Positions 17,399 to 26,385 of a DNA stretch of 46,062 nucleotides are shown in pieces. Position 1 is the stretch's first letter. The number at the start of each line of letters is the position of its first letter. Source of the stretch: an uncultured Nitrospira sp. (lineage in GTDB: Bacteria; Nitrospirota; Nitrospiria; Nitrospirales; Nitrospiraceae); assembly GCA_902500705.1 (NCBI GenBank), contig CABVRR010000011.1:11089-57150 (forward strand), read 5' to 3'. The translations under genes were made by a program, and so were the position numbers. The notes under the pieces are model-generated. The model ran no database searches, was not told the DNA's origin, and was given only the letters and a program-made list of their open reading frames with translations.

Positions 17399-18279
17399 AC
17401 GTTCCGTTCCTCTTCAGCTTCATCAGACGGTTCTTCCTGCTCTCCATCGGCAGGAATTCCTCGCTCAGGTATTGGCCCAAGAAGTCCTGGTTCAATCTTG
17501 CGTGCCACCGTTAAAAACCCTGAGTGCGCCACCATGCGATGATCAGGTCGCACACTCCGTCCTTGCACTGCCCAGGTCCGCAGCAACGTCTCAAACGTTT
17601 CGATCATGCCAAACACGGCAGTACGCTCAAGGGCCTCCACCGTTTGCATGACTTGCGGGACAGTGGGAACAAAGCTGAGATAGATCCCGCCGGATCGCAG
17701 TGCGTTCACGGCATGCGGGATAACCTGCCAGGGTTCCGGCAGGTCAAGCACGACACGATCGAACGGAATCTGGTCATCGAGTAATTCGATACCCTCATAG
17801 GCGCTTTTCCTGAAACAGATCAGATTCATCGGATTCAGGAAACGGGTAATGTTCGTCTTTGCCGTCTGTGCAAAGTCTTCCCGAACCTCATACGTCACCA
17901 CTAAGCCACCCGGCCCCACTGCGCGTAAGAGAGCCATGGTCAAGGCTCCTGACCCAGTCCCGGCTTCGAAGACTCGAGCTCCTGGGTAAATATCAGCCCA
18001 CATGGGGATGATCGCGAGATCCTTGGGATACAGGACTTGAGCCCCTCGAGGCATTTTGAGCACATAGTCCCCGAAGGTCGGGCGGAGCGCCACCATCTTC
18101 TTGCCGCCGGACAGGGTGACGATGGATCCGTCGGGACGTCCGATCAGTGCGTCATGTGCGATCTTCTGCCCGCTGAACTGATACGTCTCTCCCGCTTTCA
18201 GCGTGAGGGCATACTGTCGTCGTTTTTGATCGACAAGATGAATGCGTTCGCCATTTAACAAGCAAGACATGCCGCGCAT
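17395..18279 (-). CDS. trmI: tRNA (adenine(58)-N1)-methyltransferase TrmI
   Basis: Methylates A58 in the T loop of tRNAs. The 294-residue product has an N-terminal beta domain (residues about 1-75) followed by a SAM-dependent methyltransferase fold with motif I FEAGTGSGALTMAL and motif IV VVLDLPEPW. The last 25 residues are acidic, ending EEPSDEAEEERNV, beyond the usual family end. It is the first gene of the trmI-SDR-aroE-aroK run and is divergent from nfeD. An ATG three codons inside is an alternative start. Confidence 0.9.
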   Translation of the reverse strand: MRGMSCLLNGERIHLVDQKRRQYALTLKAGETYQFSGQKIAHDALIGRPDGSIVTLSGGKKMVALRPTFGDYVLKMPRGAQVLYPKDLAIIPMWADIYPGARVFEAGTGSGALTMALLRAVGPGGLVVTYEVREDFAQTAKTNITRFLNPMNLICFRKSAYEGIELLDDQIPFDRVVLDLPEPWQVIPHAVNALRSGGIYLSFVPTVPQVMQTVEALERTAVFGMIETFETLLRTWAVQGRSVRPDHRMVAHSGFLTVARKIEPGLLGPIPERGIPADGEQEEPSDEAEEERNV

Positions 18280-18295
18280 TCTAGGAGGTTCATTC

Positions 18296-18312
18296 CTTGG
18301 TTTGCAACCAAG
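18296..18312. promoter_or_regulatory. 17-bp palindrome between trmI and nfeD
   Basis: A perfect inverted repeat, CTTGGTT, 3-bp centre TGC, AACCAAG. It ends 9 bp before the nfeD -35 and lies 16 bp upstream of the trmI start. The symmetry and position suit an operator, although a small RNA hairpin in the trmI leader is also possible. Confidence 0.45.
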
Positions 18313-18321
18313 TGCGCTTCC

Positions 18322-18350
18322 TTGACAGTGTGAACAGTGGGCCGTAAGAT
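18322..18350 (+). promoter_or_regulatory. sigma-70 promoter of nfeD-slipin
   Basis: TTGACA at 18322-18327 and TAAGAT at 18345-18350 with a 17-bp spacer, near-consensus. The predicted transcript start near 18357 rules out the upstream GTG at 18337 as the nfeD start. Confidence 0.75.
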
Positions 18351-18375
18351 CTTTTCATCATTGACTTTTTTCACA

Positions 18376-19704
18376 ATGCCGCATGATGGTTTTACATCGA
18401 GAATTCCCTTCGCTCACGCCCTTTCTGCTGCGCGTGTCGTACCGCTTTTGACCCTCTGCCTACTCCTCTCGTGCCGTCCCGCTCTCGCTGATGAAATTGT
18501 CGTCGCGACCTATGAAGGGGTCATCAACCCTGTTGCGGCGGAATATCTGCATGACGCCCTGACATTCGCCCAGTCGGCTGGTGCGCAGGCCCTCATTTTG
18601 AAACTTGATACGCCCGGTGGATTAGACACCTCGATGCGCCTGATGATCAAAGATATGACCGGCTCATCCATCCCGGTGATCGTGTTCGTCGCTCCCTCAG
18701 GAGGCCGAGCTGCGTCTGCAGGAGTCTTTATCACCATGGCAGCCCATGTTGCCGCCATGGCGCCCGGCACCAACATCGGAGCGGCACACCCAGTCGCAAT
18801 GGGCGGCGGTGAGATGGACAACACGATGAAGGAAAAGGTAGAGAACGACTCGGTTGCGTATATCAAAAGCATCGCAACACAGCGTGGGCGGAACGCATCG
18901 TGGGCAGAAGATGCCGTTCGGAAAAGCCTCTCCGCAACAGAGCAAGAAGCACTGAAACTGAAACTCATCGACGTGATTGCCGAAAATATCCCTGCGTTAT
19001 TGAAATATCTGCAGGGAAGAACGATCGCCGTTCCTCATGGGTCCGTCACGTTCTCACGTGAGACCGCAACGCTTCACGAATTCCCGATGGGCACTCGACT
19101 GGAGTTGCTCAAAATCTTGAGCGATCCCAACATCGCCTACCTTCTGATGTCCATCGGAACGATCGGAATTATGGCTGAACTCTACAGCCCCGGAGCCATC
19201 CTCCCCGGCATCATCGGCGCAATCAGTTTGATATTGGCATTCTACTCGCTTCAGTCGCTACCCGTGAACTACGCGGGGGCACTCCTGGTCATCCTCGGCA
19301 CGGTTTTCCTCTTACTCGAAATCTCAGTCACTAGTTATGGAGTGCTCGCACTCGGTGGCCTGACCGCCATGACCCTGGGAGGGTTGCTGCTCATCAAAAG
19401 TGACGCGCCGTTTCTGCAAGTATCCGTATCGTTCCTGTTGCCGACCGTCATCACGGTCGGGGTTCTCGTCGGAATCGTAGTCTGGATGGCCATCAAGAGC
19501 GGACACCGCCGGCCTGTGACAGGCACCGAGGGGATGGTCGGATTGATCGGAATCGCCAAGACGGATCTCAACCCACGCGGTCAAATTACCGTTCACGGAG
19601 AGATCTGGGAAGCGATCAGCCACACACCGATCCGTCAGGGAGAGGCTGCGGAGGTGCTGGCAGTCGAGGGACTGACGGTGCAGGTGGCTCCGGCGCATAA
19701 ATAA
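18376..19704 (+). CDS. NfeD family membrane-bound serine protease (ClpP class)
   Basis: The 442-residue product has an N-terminal signal/anchor, a ClpP-like protease domain with the catalytic Ser in GGRAASAG and a likely Lys in VAYIKSIATQRGR, then four or five membrane helices and a C-terminal OB-fold NfeD domain. Homologues cut the C-terminus of the partner stomatin and are thought to act in membrane microdomain quality control. The start at 18376 is forced by the promoter just upstream. The slipin gene follows 24 bp later, the classic pair. Confidence 0.92.
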   Translation: MPHDGFTSRIPFAHALSAARVVPLLTLCLLLSCRPALADEIVVATYEGVINPVAAEYLHDALTFAQSAGAQALILKLDTPGGLDTSMRLMIKDMTGSSIPVIVFVAPSGGRAASAGVFITMAAHVAAMAPGTNIGAAHPVAMGGGEMDNTMKEKVENDSVAYIKSIATQRGRNASWAEDAVRKSLSATEQEALKLKLIDVIAENIPALLKYLQGRTIAVPHGSVTFSRETATLHEFPMGTRLELLKILSDPNIAYLLMSIGTIGIMAELYSPGAILPGIIGAISLILAFYSLQSLPVNYAGALLVILGTVFLLLEISVTSYGVLALGGLTAMTLGGLLLIKSDAPFLQVSVSFLLPTVITVGVLVGIVVWMAIKSGHRRPVTGTEGMVGLIGIAKTDLNPRGQITVHGEIWEAISHTPIRQGEAAEVLAVEGLTVQVAPAHK

Positions 19705-19728
19705 ACGACCGAACACAAGGAGCCTTGT

Positions 19729-20475
19729 ATGACATTGCTCATGCCCGTAGTCCTCCTGGGATTCCTGCTGTATGCCAGCTTCAGGCGCGTCATGGAATAT
19801 GAGCGACTCGTAGTGTTTATGCTGGGTAAGTTTCAGACTGTGAAGGGGCCTGGCATCCGATTAGTCATTCCGGGCCTCCAACAAATGGTGCGGGTCAACC
19901 TGCAAACCGTCACGATGGAAGTTCCCTCACAAGACGTCATCACACGAGACAATATTTCCGTCAAAGTGAATGCCGTTATCTTCCTGAGAGTGGTCGACCC
20001 CCAGCGGGCCGTGCTCGCAGTCCAAGACTATCTGTACTCCACCTCACAAGTGGCCCAAACGACCTTGCGCAGCGTGCTCGGGCAGAGCCAACTCGACGAC
20101 CTCTTATCGAAGCGTGACGACATTAATCTCGACTTGCAACGGATCATCGATCAACAGACCGAACCATGGGGAGTCAAGGTTGCGGCTGTGGAAGTGAAGA
20201 ACGTGGATATCCCTCAGGACATGCAACGCGCGATCGCCCGACAAGCCGAGGCCGAGCGGGAACGGCGGGCAAAAATCATTCCTGCGGAAGGTGAATTTCA
20301 AGCAGCGCAGAAACTCGCCGAAGCCGCCGATGTCATCAGTCAGAATCCCGCCGCGCTTCAGCTGCGGTATCTTCAGACGCTCGTCGAGATCGCGGCCGAG
20401 AAGAACTCCACGACTATTTTTCCGATTCCGATCGACACACTCGCACCATTTATCAAAGGACTGCTATCCAAGTAG
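19729..20475 (+). CDS. slipin/stomatin-like SPFH protein
   Basis: Membrane scaffold protein, partner of NfeD. The 248-residue product has one N-terminal hydrophobic hairpin (residues 1-15), the SPFH/band-7 domain (about 17-175) with family blocks [13 protein letters not shown] and [20 protein letters not shown], and a helical tail ending [20 protein letters not shown] stands before the ATG. It closes the nfeD-slipin operon. Confidence 0.94.
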   Translation: MTLLMPVVLLGFLLYASFRRVMEYERLVVFMLGKFQTVKGPGIRLVIPGLQQMVRVNLQTVTMEVPSQDVITRDNISVKVNAVIFLRVVDPQRAVLAVQDYLYSTSQVAQTTLRSVLGQSQLDDLLSKRDDINLDLQRIIDQQTEPWGVKVAAVEVKNVDIPQDMQRAIARQAEAERERRAKIIPAEGEFQAAQKLAEAADVISQNPAALQLRYLQTLVEIAAEKNSTTIFPIPIDTLAPFIKGLLSK

Positions 20476-20554
20476 TGTGGCATTTCGGCATGTTCGGTGA
20501 TGCCGATCCCACATACATGCTGCATAAGTGCGACAGTTCTTTCTTAGTTTCCTC

Positions 20555-20583
20555 ATTAGCCCAGTCTAATTATTCTGTTTTTT
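20555..20583 (+). terminator. weak terminator after the slipin gene
   Basis: A five-pair stem (ATTAG/CTAAT) followed after a few bases by TTTTTT. The stem is short, so termination would be inefficient. Confidence 0.3.
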
Positions 20584-20654
20584 CGAGCTGATCACGCCCG
20601 CTATTTCTCATCTTCAATCCAGCATCCCTTTTGCTTCGTAGTAAAGAGTACTTG

Positions 20655-20671
20655 TGGCACTTCAGTTGAAT
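20655..20671 (+). promoter_or_regulatory. sigma-54-like element before the sigma factor gene
   Basis: TGGCAC, five bases, then TTGAA fits the -24/-12 layout of sigma-54 promoters but lacks the near-invariant C of the -12 GC. It lies about 90 bp before the sigma factor ATG. No sigma-54 activator site is recognised. Confidence 0.25.
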
Positions 20672-20748
20672 CTTTTTCGCTGAACGGGGCTCCAACAAAG
20701 TACGAGAAGAACGAGCACATAATATTCACCCAACACAAAGGTGACACG

Positions 20749-22005
20749 ATGAAAGAAGAACTGCGACTCTCTGGCGAGATGAAGATACAGAAAACATTCG
20801 TCCCGGATGTCGATGCCGATGACGCCAAAGCCAGCGGCATGCTGGGAATGATCGGACGTGATGAGGCTGAGGAATCCGGCTCGGACGAGAAGCCTCAGCC
20901 GGTCTTGCGCACAAGCCGAGGCGCCAGCCCGTTTCTTCTTGAGACTCTCTATTTTCGATCGTTCGACGAACGAGGACTTCTGACTCGGGAAGAAGAAATC
21001 ACGATCGCCAAGCGGGTCGACCAGGGGACACGGCGCATTCGGGCTGCTCTGCGTCAAGCCGTCAAAGCCTTGTTCAAATTAAAGCGGACATCCTCTCTCA
21101 CCGAGATCATACACGTGCTTCAGACGGTCAGACGATTGAGCGGGTTTTCGGCCACTGCGTTGGACCATGCCGAGCAGGCTTTACACACTGCATTGAATCC
21201 ACCAGACTCAGAGTTCAAGCTTGCAGCGACCACGACAAAGATGCTGAACATGTCCCTCGATGAACTCCGAGCCGCTCGAGTGATCTTGGAGCAGGGTAAA
21301 GACGAGCTTGTCCGATGTAATCTTCGTCTGGTGGTGGATGTCGCCAAACATTACACTGGGCGGGGCTTGAGTCTCTTGGACCTTGTGCAAGAGGGCAATA
21401 TCGGACTCATGAAAGCGGCCGAGCGCTATCAGTACCGGAAAGGATTCAAATTCAGCACCTATGCGACGTGGTGGATTCGACAGGGCATCACGCGGGCGCT
21501 TGCGGATCAATCAAGAACGATTCGCATTCCGGTCCATCAGACCGAAGCTTCGCATCGCATCCTCCGGGTGATGCGGAGACTTGGTCAACAGTTCGGGCGT
21601 CCCGCTCGCCTGGAAGAGATTGCCCATGTCCTACGGATGAGACCGGAACGACTTCGCGAAACCGTGCAGGCATTTCAAGAGCCGATCGCGCTAGAAACTC
21701 CGATCGGTAACGGTGATACGCAGTATGGCGACATGATTCCGGATCAGCAGGCGATTCCGCCCGATGCGCATGTCCATCGAAGTGAGCTGACTCAACAGTT
21801 GGACCGGATCCTCGGTACTCTGACGCCTCGCGAGCAGACCGTCATCAAGCTCCGGTTTGGAATCGGCTATGATGAAGCCAGCACATTGGAACAAGTCGGG
21901 CAAAGCTTGTCCGTGACGCGCGAGCGCATCCGTCAGATTGAGGCCAAAGCCCTCAAGAAACTGAAGACCCCTGAGATCAAAGAGCTGTTTTCCGCCATTA
22001 AATAG
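20749..22005 (+). CDS. RNA polymerase sigma-70 family factor (RpoD/RpoS-like)
   Basis: The 418-residue protein holds sigma regions 1.2 (PFLLETLYFRSFDERGLL), 2 (DLVQEGNIGLMKAAERYQ and the -10 helix FSTYATWWIRQGITRAL), 3 and 4, with the -35 helix-turn-helix near SVTRERIRQIEAKALKKL. Between regions 1.2 and 2 lies an insert of about 80 residues. The first 65 residues are acidic and unlike region 1.1 of primary sigma factors, so a group 2 alternative factor is more likely than the housekeeping one. AAAGGTGA precedes the ATG. A strong terminator follows. Confidence 0.9.
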   Translation: MKEELRLSGEMKIQKTFVPDVDADDAKASGMLGMIGRDEAEESGSDEKPQPVLRTSRGASPFLLETLYFRSFDERGLLTREEEITIAKRVDQGTRRIRAALRQAVKALFKLKRTSSLTEIIHVLQTVRRLSGFSATALDHAEQALHTALNPPDSEFKLAATTTKMLNMSLDELRAARVILEQGKDELVRCNLRLVVDVAKHYTGRGLSLLDLVQEGNIGLMKAAERYQYRKGFKFSTYATWWIRQGITRALADQSRTIRIPVHQTEASHRILRVMRRLGQQFGRPARLEEIAHVLRMRPERLRETVQAFQEPIALETPIGNGDTQYGDMIPDQQAIPPDAHVHRSELTQQLDRILGTLTPREQTVIKLRFGIGYDEASTLEQVGQSLSVTRERIRQIEAKALKKLKTPEIKELFSAIK

Positions 22006-22022
22006 ACACATTCCTCTACCAC

Positions 22023-22062
22023 GGTTGCGAGGGCGACAGATCTGCCCTCGCAACCAGACTTT
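22023..22062 (+). terminator. strong Rho-independent terminator after the sigma factor gene
   Basis: A perfect 12-bp inverted repeat (GGTTGCGAGGGC and its complement) with a 9-bp loop at 22023-22055, followed by a pyrimidine-rich stretch. It starts 18 bp after the stop codon. The T-run is poor (CTTTCCTCTCC) but the stem is very stable. Confidence 0.7.
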
Positions 22063-22136
22063 CCTCTCCATAGCGAGTTATGTAACAATATTTTCACCAT
22101 GTGGGGTCCGTTCTTTTTTGCCAGCTCTCATAACTC

Positions 22137-22919
22137 GTGGAGCAGCTCTCTACCGGACGTGCGTCTGGCCTCATGGATGACCTGTCCCTTTCGTCGAGTT
22201 ATCCTGTGATCGATGCACAGACCATCATAGTGCCCCGCGTGGACGCTCCCTCCATTCATGAAGCCACCCTTCGTATCTTTCCAGAACCGATTCCCTATCT
22301 CGTTGCATGGGAGATACAATCTCGCTTGCATGAGGAGCGGCTTACCGGCCTTCAACCCGACACGGTTCTCATTCTTGAACATCCGCCTGTTTATACGTTC
22401 GGGCGTAGAACCAGATTGTCTGATTGGGGAGGTAATGAATCCGTGTTAGGCGCAGAGGGAGCAGAGCTGCACCACGTCAACCGTGGCGGATCTGTGACCT
22501 TTCACGGGCCAGGACAGATCGTGGTCTATCCGGTGCTCAGACTTGATCAGTATGCAAGGGGACCCAGGCAATTGGTCTGGCTCTTAGAAGAAGTCATCAT
22601 TCAGGTGCTCCGCCTCTGGAATATTATGGGCTCTCGCCTGGCAAGCAAGCCAGGGGTATGGATCATGACTCCTGAGCCACAGAAAATTGCCTTCGTGGGC
22701 ATACGGATCGACCATGGCGTGACATTGCACGGGTTCTCCCTCAATGTTGATCTGGATCTCACCCCATTCCAACGAATCCATCCCTGTGGATTTCCAAACT
22801 GTCGAGTGACGTCCATGGCAGCCGTGCGCCAAACGCCCATCTCGATTGACGCCGTCAAACAGGAACTGGCTCAGACCTTTGCATCAGTGTTTGCTCTCAG
22901 TTGGTCAACAGTTGACTGA
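22137..22919 (+). CDS. lipB: lipoyl(octanoyl) transferase LipB
   Basis: Moves the octanoyl group from acyl carrier protein to lipoyl domains of 2-oxoacid dehydrogenases and the glycine cleavage H protein. The product has the RGGSVTFHGPGQIVVYP substrate motif, the catalytic Lys in PEPQKIAFVGIRI and the Cys in HPCGFP. About 40 residues precede the usual LipB start, so translation may begin at the ATG at 22173; neither site has a clear ribosome sequence. lipA is not here. gdhA follows at 45 bp. Confidence 0.93.
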   Translation: MEQLSTGRASGLMDDLSLSSSYPVIDAQTIIVPRVDAPSIHEATLRIFPEPIPYLVAWEIQSRLHEERLTGLQPDTVLILEHPPVYTFGRRTRLSDWGGNESVLGAEGAELHHVNRGGSVTFHGPGQIVVYPVLRLDQYARGPRQLVWLLEEVIIQVLRLWNIMGSRLASKPGVWIMTPEPQKIAFVGIRIDHGVTLHGFSLNVDLDLTPFQRIHPCGFPNCRVTSMAAVRQTPISIDAVKQELAQTFASVFALSWSTVD

Positions 22920-22964
22920 CAGGCTGAGCCACGGCAGTGGCTGGTGTGTGCGTGGAGGAATCTT

Positions 22965-24215
22965 ATGCTGGAACTAGATACCCCAACCTTTCGCCTCGCA
23001 GTCGCCCAGTTTGATCAAGCTGCGGAGATCATGGACCTTGACCCCAATCTCCGGGAACGTCTGAAGCTCCCACAGCGGTCCCTTGTCGTTAGTGTTCCGG
23101 TTCGGATGGATGATGGGCACGTCGAGGTCTTTACCGGCTACCGCGTCCAGCATGATTCATCCAGAGGCCCATCCAAAGGAGGCGTCCGGTACCATCCCGA
23201 TGTGAATCTTGGTGAAGTGGCCGCGCTGGCAATGTGGATGACATGGAAATGCGCATTGGCCGGTTTGCCGTATGGAGGCGCAAAAGGCGGCGTTGCTGTC
23301 GCACCGAATCGACTGTCATCCGCTGAATTACAGCGGTTGACACGACGATACGCCGCAGAGATTTTCCCCTTGATCGGTCCGGACAAGGATGTACCGGCAC
23401 CTGACGTAGGAACCGATGCGCAGATCATGGCGTGGATGATGGACACCTACAGTCAGCAAGTCGGCTATGCCGTTCCCGGCGTAGTCACCGGCAAACCGCT
23501 CTCGATCGGAGGGAGCTTGGGCCGTGAGGAAGCGACGGGGCGCGGGGTCGTCTATGTGACCCAAGAAGCGCTCAAACATCTCAAGCTATCGGTTGAAAAC
23601 ACCACGGTGGTCATTCAAGGGTTTGGCAATGTCGGCTCACACACTGCGCGGATCATGCAGCAACAAGGCGCACGGATCATTGCCGTCAGTGATGTGCATG
23701 GCGGGATTTATAACTCCAAGGGGTTGGATGTCATGGCGTTGCTTCGTCGAGACCCGAGCCAACCGCTGCACACCACCAAGCTGGGGGAGGCAATCACCAA
23801 TGAAGAACTCTTGCGGCTGGAGTGTACCGTCCTTGTCCCCGCTGCCCTTTCAGAACAGATCACACACAAGAACGCAGGTTCTTTGAAGTGCCGGATCTTA
23901 TCTGAAGGTGCGAATGGTCCGACCACGCTTGAGGCTGATCGCATTCTCTCCGAGAAAGGTATCTTCGTGATCCCCGATATTCTCGCAAACTCCGGCGGTG
24001 TCATCGTCTCGTACTTCGAATGGGTGCAAGACCTTCAGCGCTTCTTCTGGAGCGCGACAGATATCCAGAATCGACTGCAATCGATCATTACGTCCGCATT
24101 TCAACGCACACTTCACTTTTCGACTGAACGCCGCGTGTCCATGCGTATGGCCGCGCTCATGAGTGGTATCGACCAAGTCGCCCAGGCGCATCTCCAGCGC
24201 GGCTTATATCCGTGA
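22965..24215 (+). CDS. gdhA: glutamate dehydrogenase
   Basis: Interconverts 2-oxoglutarate plus ammonium and glutamate. The 416-residue product has the glutamate-binding block PSKGGVRYHPDV, the catalytic-Lys loop LPYGGAKGGVAV, the Asp in VPAPDVGTD and a Rossmann motif GFGNVGSHTA followed by an Asp (VSD) that points to NAD(H) rather than NADP(H) use. GGAGG nine bases upstream fixes the ATG at 22965 over an upstream GTG. An ammonium-linked enzyme fits a nitrifier, but it is common in many bacteria. Confidence 0.95.
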   Translation: MLELDTPTFRLAVAQFDQAAEIMDLDPNLRERLKLPQRSLVVSVPVRMDDGHVEVFTGYRVQHDSSRGPSKGGVRYHPDVNLGEVAALAMWMTWKCALAGLPYGGAKGGVAVAPNRLSSAELQRLTRRYAAEIFPLIGPDKDVPAPDVGTDAQIMAWMMDTYSQQVGYAVPGVVTGKPLSIGGSLGREEATGRGVVYVTQEALKHLKLSVENTTVVIQGFGNVGSHTARIMQQQGARIIAVSDVHGGIYNSKGLDVMALLRRDPSQPLHTTKLGEAITNEELLRLECTVLVPAALSEQITHKNAGSLKCRILSEGANGPTTLEADRILSEKGIFVIPDILANSGGVIVSYFEWVQDLQRFFWSATDIQNRLQSIITSAFQRTLHFSTERRVSMRMAALMSGIDQVAQAHLQRGLYP

Positions 24216-24326
24216 TCCCGAGATTGTTCCTCATCGTTGTCCTTCGATTGTGTGACCGGATGCTTGCCCCTCGACCGCCAGGTGCGCTAGGGTGCTGGAT
24301 ACTCACATAGTAGGAAGGGGTGCGAC

Positions 24327-24620
24327 GTGGATCGACGGATGGTCGCGACGGCGTGGGAACAGCATTGCGCCGACGGCTGGCCTCAGTTTTCGAGTCCGCA
24401 TCAAGGACAATTGATGACGATCGACACGGTCATCAGCGGGTGTGTCGTCTTCTACCTCGATAGCTCCGAAGGTTTAGATGACCAGCGAATGGCCATCGTC
24501 AAGGATTGCCTGGGGGATCTTGATGAGCTGATGGGAGCATTGGATGCTGAATCCCAAACCTACTTCTACCGGCTTCGTGAACTTGGGGCGCTGTTGTTGC
24601 CCGCTGAGCCGCAGTCATGA
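24327..24620 (+). CDS. hypothetical protein
   Basis: A 97-residue soluble product from GTG, with AAGGGG upstream; an ATG four codons inside is an alternative. The sequence has a beta strand (TVISGCVVFYLD) followed by two acidic helices. I do not recognise a family. It stands alone about 110 bp after gdhA. Confidence 0.6.
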   Translation: MDRRMVATAWEQHCADGWPQFSSPHQGQLMTIDTVISGCVVFYLDSSEGLDDQRMAIVKDCLGDLDELMGALDAESQTYFYRLRELGALLLPAEPQS

Positions 24621-24678
24621 TGCACTGAGCCTGTGTCTGACAAGTCTCGCTCTAATACCCGCTTGATCATTCTCTTCC

Positions 24679-24708
24679 TTGCAAGGCCTGACAAGCCTTG
24701 GCTACAAT
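24679..24708 (+). promoter_or_regulatory. sigma-70 promoter candidate for the secreted protein gene at 24785
   Basis: TTGCAA at 24679-24684 and TACAAT at 24703-24708, 18-bp spacer. A 6-bp inverted repeat (CAAGGC/GCCTTG) lies within the spacer and could be an operator. The leader would be about 70 nt. Confidence 0.5.
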
Positions 24709-24784
24709 GTGAGAGATGTGTTTTCTCATTTAACACATTTACCTAACTACGTTGCGAACCTTTGCGACAGAAACGCTGCGCATC

Positions 24785-25315
24785 ATGACAAAACTACGTG
24801 TCGGGCGGATGACGGTCATCCTGTTGGTGAGTATCCTCACAGGGCTTGGTTCAGCCCATGCCGAGTCGTATGAATTAAGCATGACGGATGTCACGGAATC
24901 AAAAGACATTTCGAGCGCTGAAACTTCGCTGTTCGGCGTCAAACTCGGCGACTCGGAATCAAAAGCGGTTGAAGCGCTGGTGAGTGAAAAAATCTCCGGG
25001 GTCAAGGCTGAGCAGGAAGCGATGTTTATCTTCCTGCTTGACCAACGGAAACCCACCGGTCCGATGGCTGGCGTGCGGATTCAGGATGGGAAAGTCGATC
25101 TTTTGTTCATCAACAATCGGTTCGCGTATAAGACCAGAGGCATCTTCCGAAATGTGTTGAACAGCGAAAGCCCGGAAGATATTCGAAAATTGTTGGGCCG
25201 CGAGGAGTATGGTGACGAAAACGTCATGGGTGCCGTCATGGCCTACGACAAGCAAGGCTTTCAGGTCAATTACCTCGGCAAGGACATCAACATTGAGTTT
25301 TCCGCCCCACGGTAG
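24785..25315 (+). CDS. hypothetical secreted protein
   Basis: The ATG at 24785 gives a 176-residue product with a signal peptide (cleavage near GLGSAHA). The mature part has a FGVKLGDSESKAVEALV motif followed by mixed alpha/beta sequence, a pattern seen in small periplasmic proteins that monitor or bind ligands, but no family is assigned. An upstream in-frame ATG at 24752 would put 11 extra residues before the signal peptide. Confidence 0.65.
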   Translation: MTKLRVGRMTVILLVSILTGLGSAHAESYELSMTDVTESKDISSAETSLFGVKLGDSESKAVEALVSEKISGVKAEQEAMFIFLLDQRKPTGPMAGVRIQDGKVDLLFINNRFAYKTRGIFRNVLNSESPEDIRKLLGREEYGDENVMGAVMAYDKQGFQVNYLGKDINIEFSAPR

Positions 25316-25386
25316 TCCAGCCCAGGCGTGATGCTATCACCCGTCGTCCACGACCGGCATGCCAAAAATAGTTACGGATATTGATA

Positions 25387-26373
25387 CTATTGGTTGGCTA
25401 TTCGATGAGTGGCGATGCCACGATGAAGGGCAGGAGGCTGCTGAGCGGTATTCGTGAGACGGAATCCGTAATCGATCAGGCTTCTCGCGGTATTCCATCG
25501 TCGGTTCGAGTTCAATATCACGAGGAGCAGATCACTTCCATTTTGAGAGACTTTGGCAATCAGGCATCGACCTGCTTTAGAGGTGAATCCGGTCTTCACT
25601 CCTTCCACGCCTGGAACGCGCCCCAGTAAACGATTCGTGTTATGCAGAACATAGGCGCGATATCCGCTGATCGGCGTGATGATTTCACGTTCCTCTTTGA
25701 CGAGCGCTCGGAACACTGTGTTCCGCATCGCCACCTCGCTGAGCGTTGCAAGGTCCTCCGCCGTCGAGTAATGCTCAGGACCATCAAACCCGCATCCGTT
25801 GCTGAAATGCGTATCCGCTAATCCAAGGGCAACGGCTTTTGCATTCATTAATGTCACAAATTGTTCCTCATCGCCTCCGACATGCTCGACAGCCGCCAGA
25901 CAGGCATCATTGGCGGACACCATCATCATTGCCTTCAGCAAGTCGCCGAGGCGAAACACCTCCCCGACCTTCAGCCGTAGATGCGTCTTGGGGGCTCTCG
26001 CCGCATTCTTGCTCACCGTCGCCAAATCATCGAGTCGGCCCTTCTCGAGAATGATCAGCGCCGACATAATTTTGGTAAGGCTGGCCGGCGACAGGCGTTT
26101 TTCAACATCATGCTCGAACAGGATACGGCCTGATCGCAATTCCTTCAGGAGAATACTGTGTGCAGGAATTCGCTTCCATGGGAGCGAGTGCGATGAAGAA
26201 CCGGCAGGATGGGAAGCCTGGCTTCTGGAGTGTTTCTCCATACCAGAGGCTGAGTCTAGCGAGAATAGAAGTAACCCAAAAGAGGCCGCTAAACCGAGAA
26301 TAAGGCGAGGGAGGGTACCGCTCCAGCTCTGCGTGTGGTGATCGGACAGAACATGGCCGTACGGTGCCACCAA
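25387..26373 (-). CDS. dacA: D-alanyl-D-alanine carboxypeptidase (penicillin-binding protein, S11)
   Basis: Trims the terminal D-Ala from peptidoglycan pentapeptides. The product has a hydrophobic N-terminal export segment (about residues 22-40) and the three active-site motifs SLTK, SAND and KTG in order. It ends soon after the catalytic domain, so the C-terminal beta domain and amphipathic anchor of PBP5 are missing; it may be periplasmic rather than membrane bound. The start is TTG at 26373 or GTG at 26370; GAGG lies upstream of both. The dacA symbol is by function, not orthology. Confidence 0.88.
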   Translation of the reverse strand: MVAPYGHVLSDHHTQSWSGTLPRLILGLAASFGLLLFSLDSASGMEKHSRSQASHPAGSSSHSLPWKRIPAHSILLKELRSGRILFEHDVEKRLSPASLTKIMSALIILEKGRLDDLATVSKNAARAPKTHLRLKVGEVFRLGDLLKAMMMVSANDACLAAVEHVGGDEEQFVTLMNAKAVALGLADTHFSNGCGFDGPEHYSTAEDLATLSEVAMRNTVFRALVKEEREIITPISGYRAYVLHNTNRLLGRVPGVEGVKTGFTSKAGRCLIAKVSQNGSDLLLVILNSNRRWNTARSLIDYGFRLTNTAQQPPALHRGIATHRIANQ

Positions 26374-26385
26374 TGACTGCCTCGT

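Noticed and set aside
18337..18375. Upstream GTG start for nfeD
   Set aside because: It lies between the -35 and -10 of the promoter at 18322-18350, before the predicted transcript start.
24682..24700. CAAGGC/GCCTTG hairpin as a terminator
   Set aside because: No T-run follows; it lies in the spacer of a promoter candidate and is better read as a possible operator.
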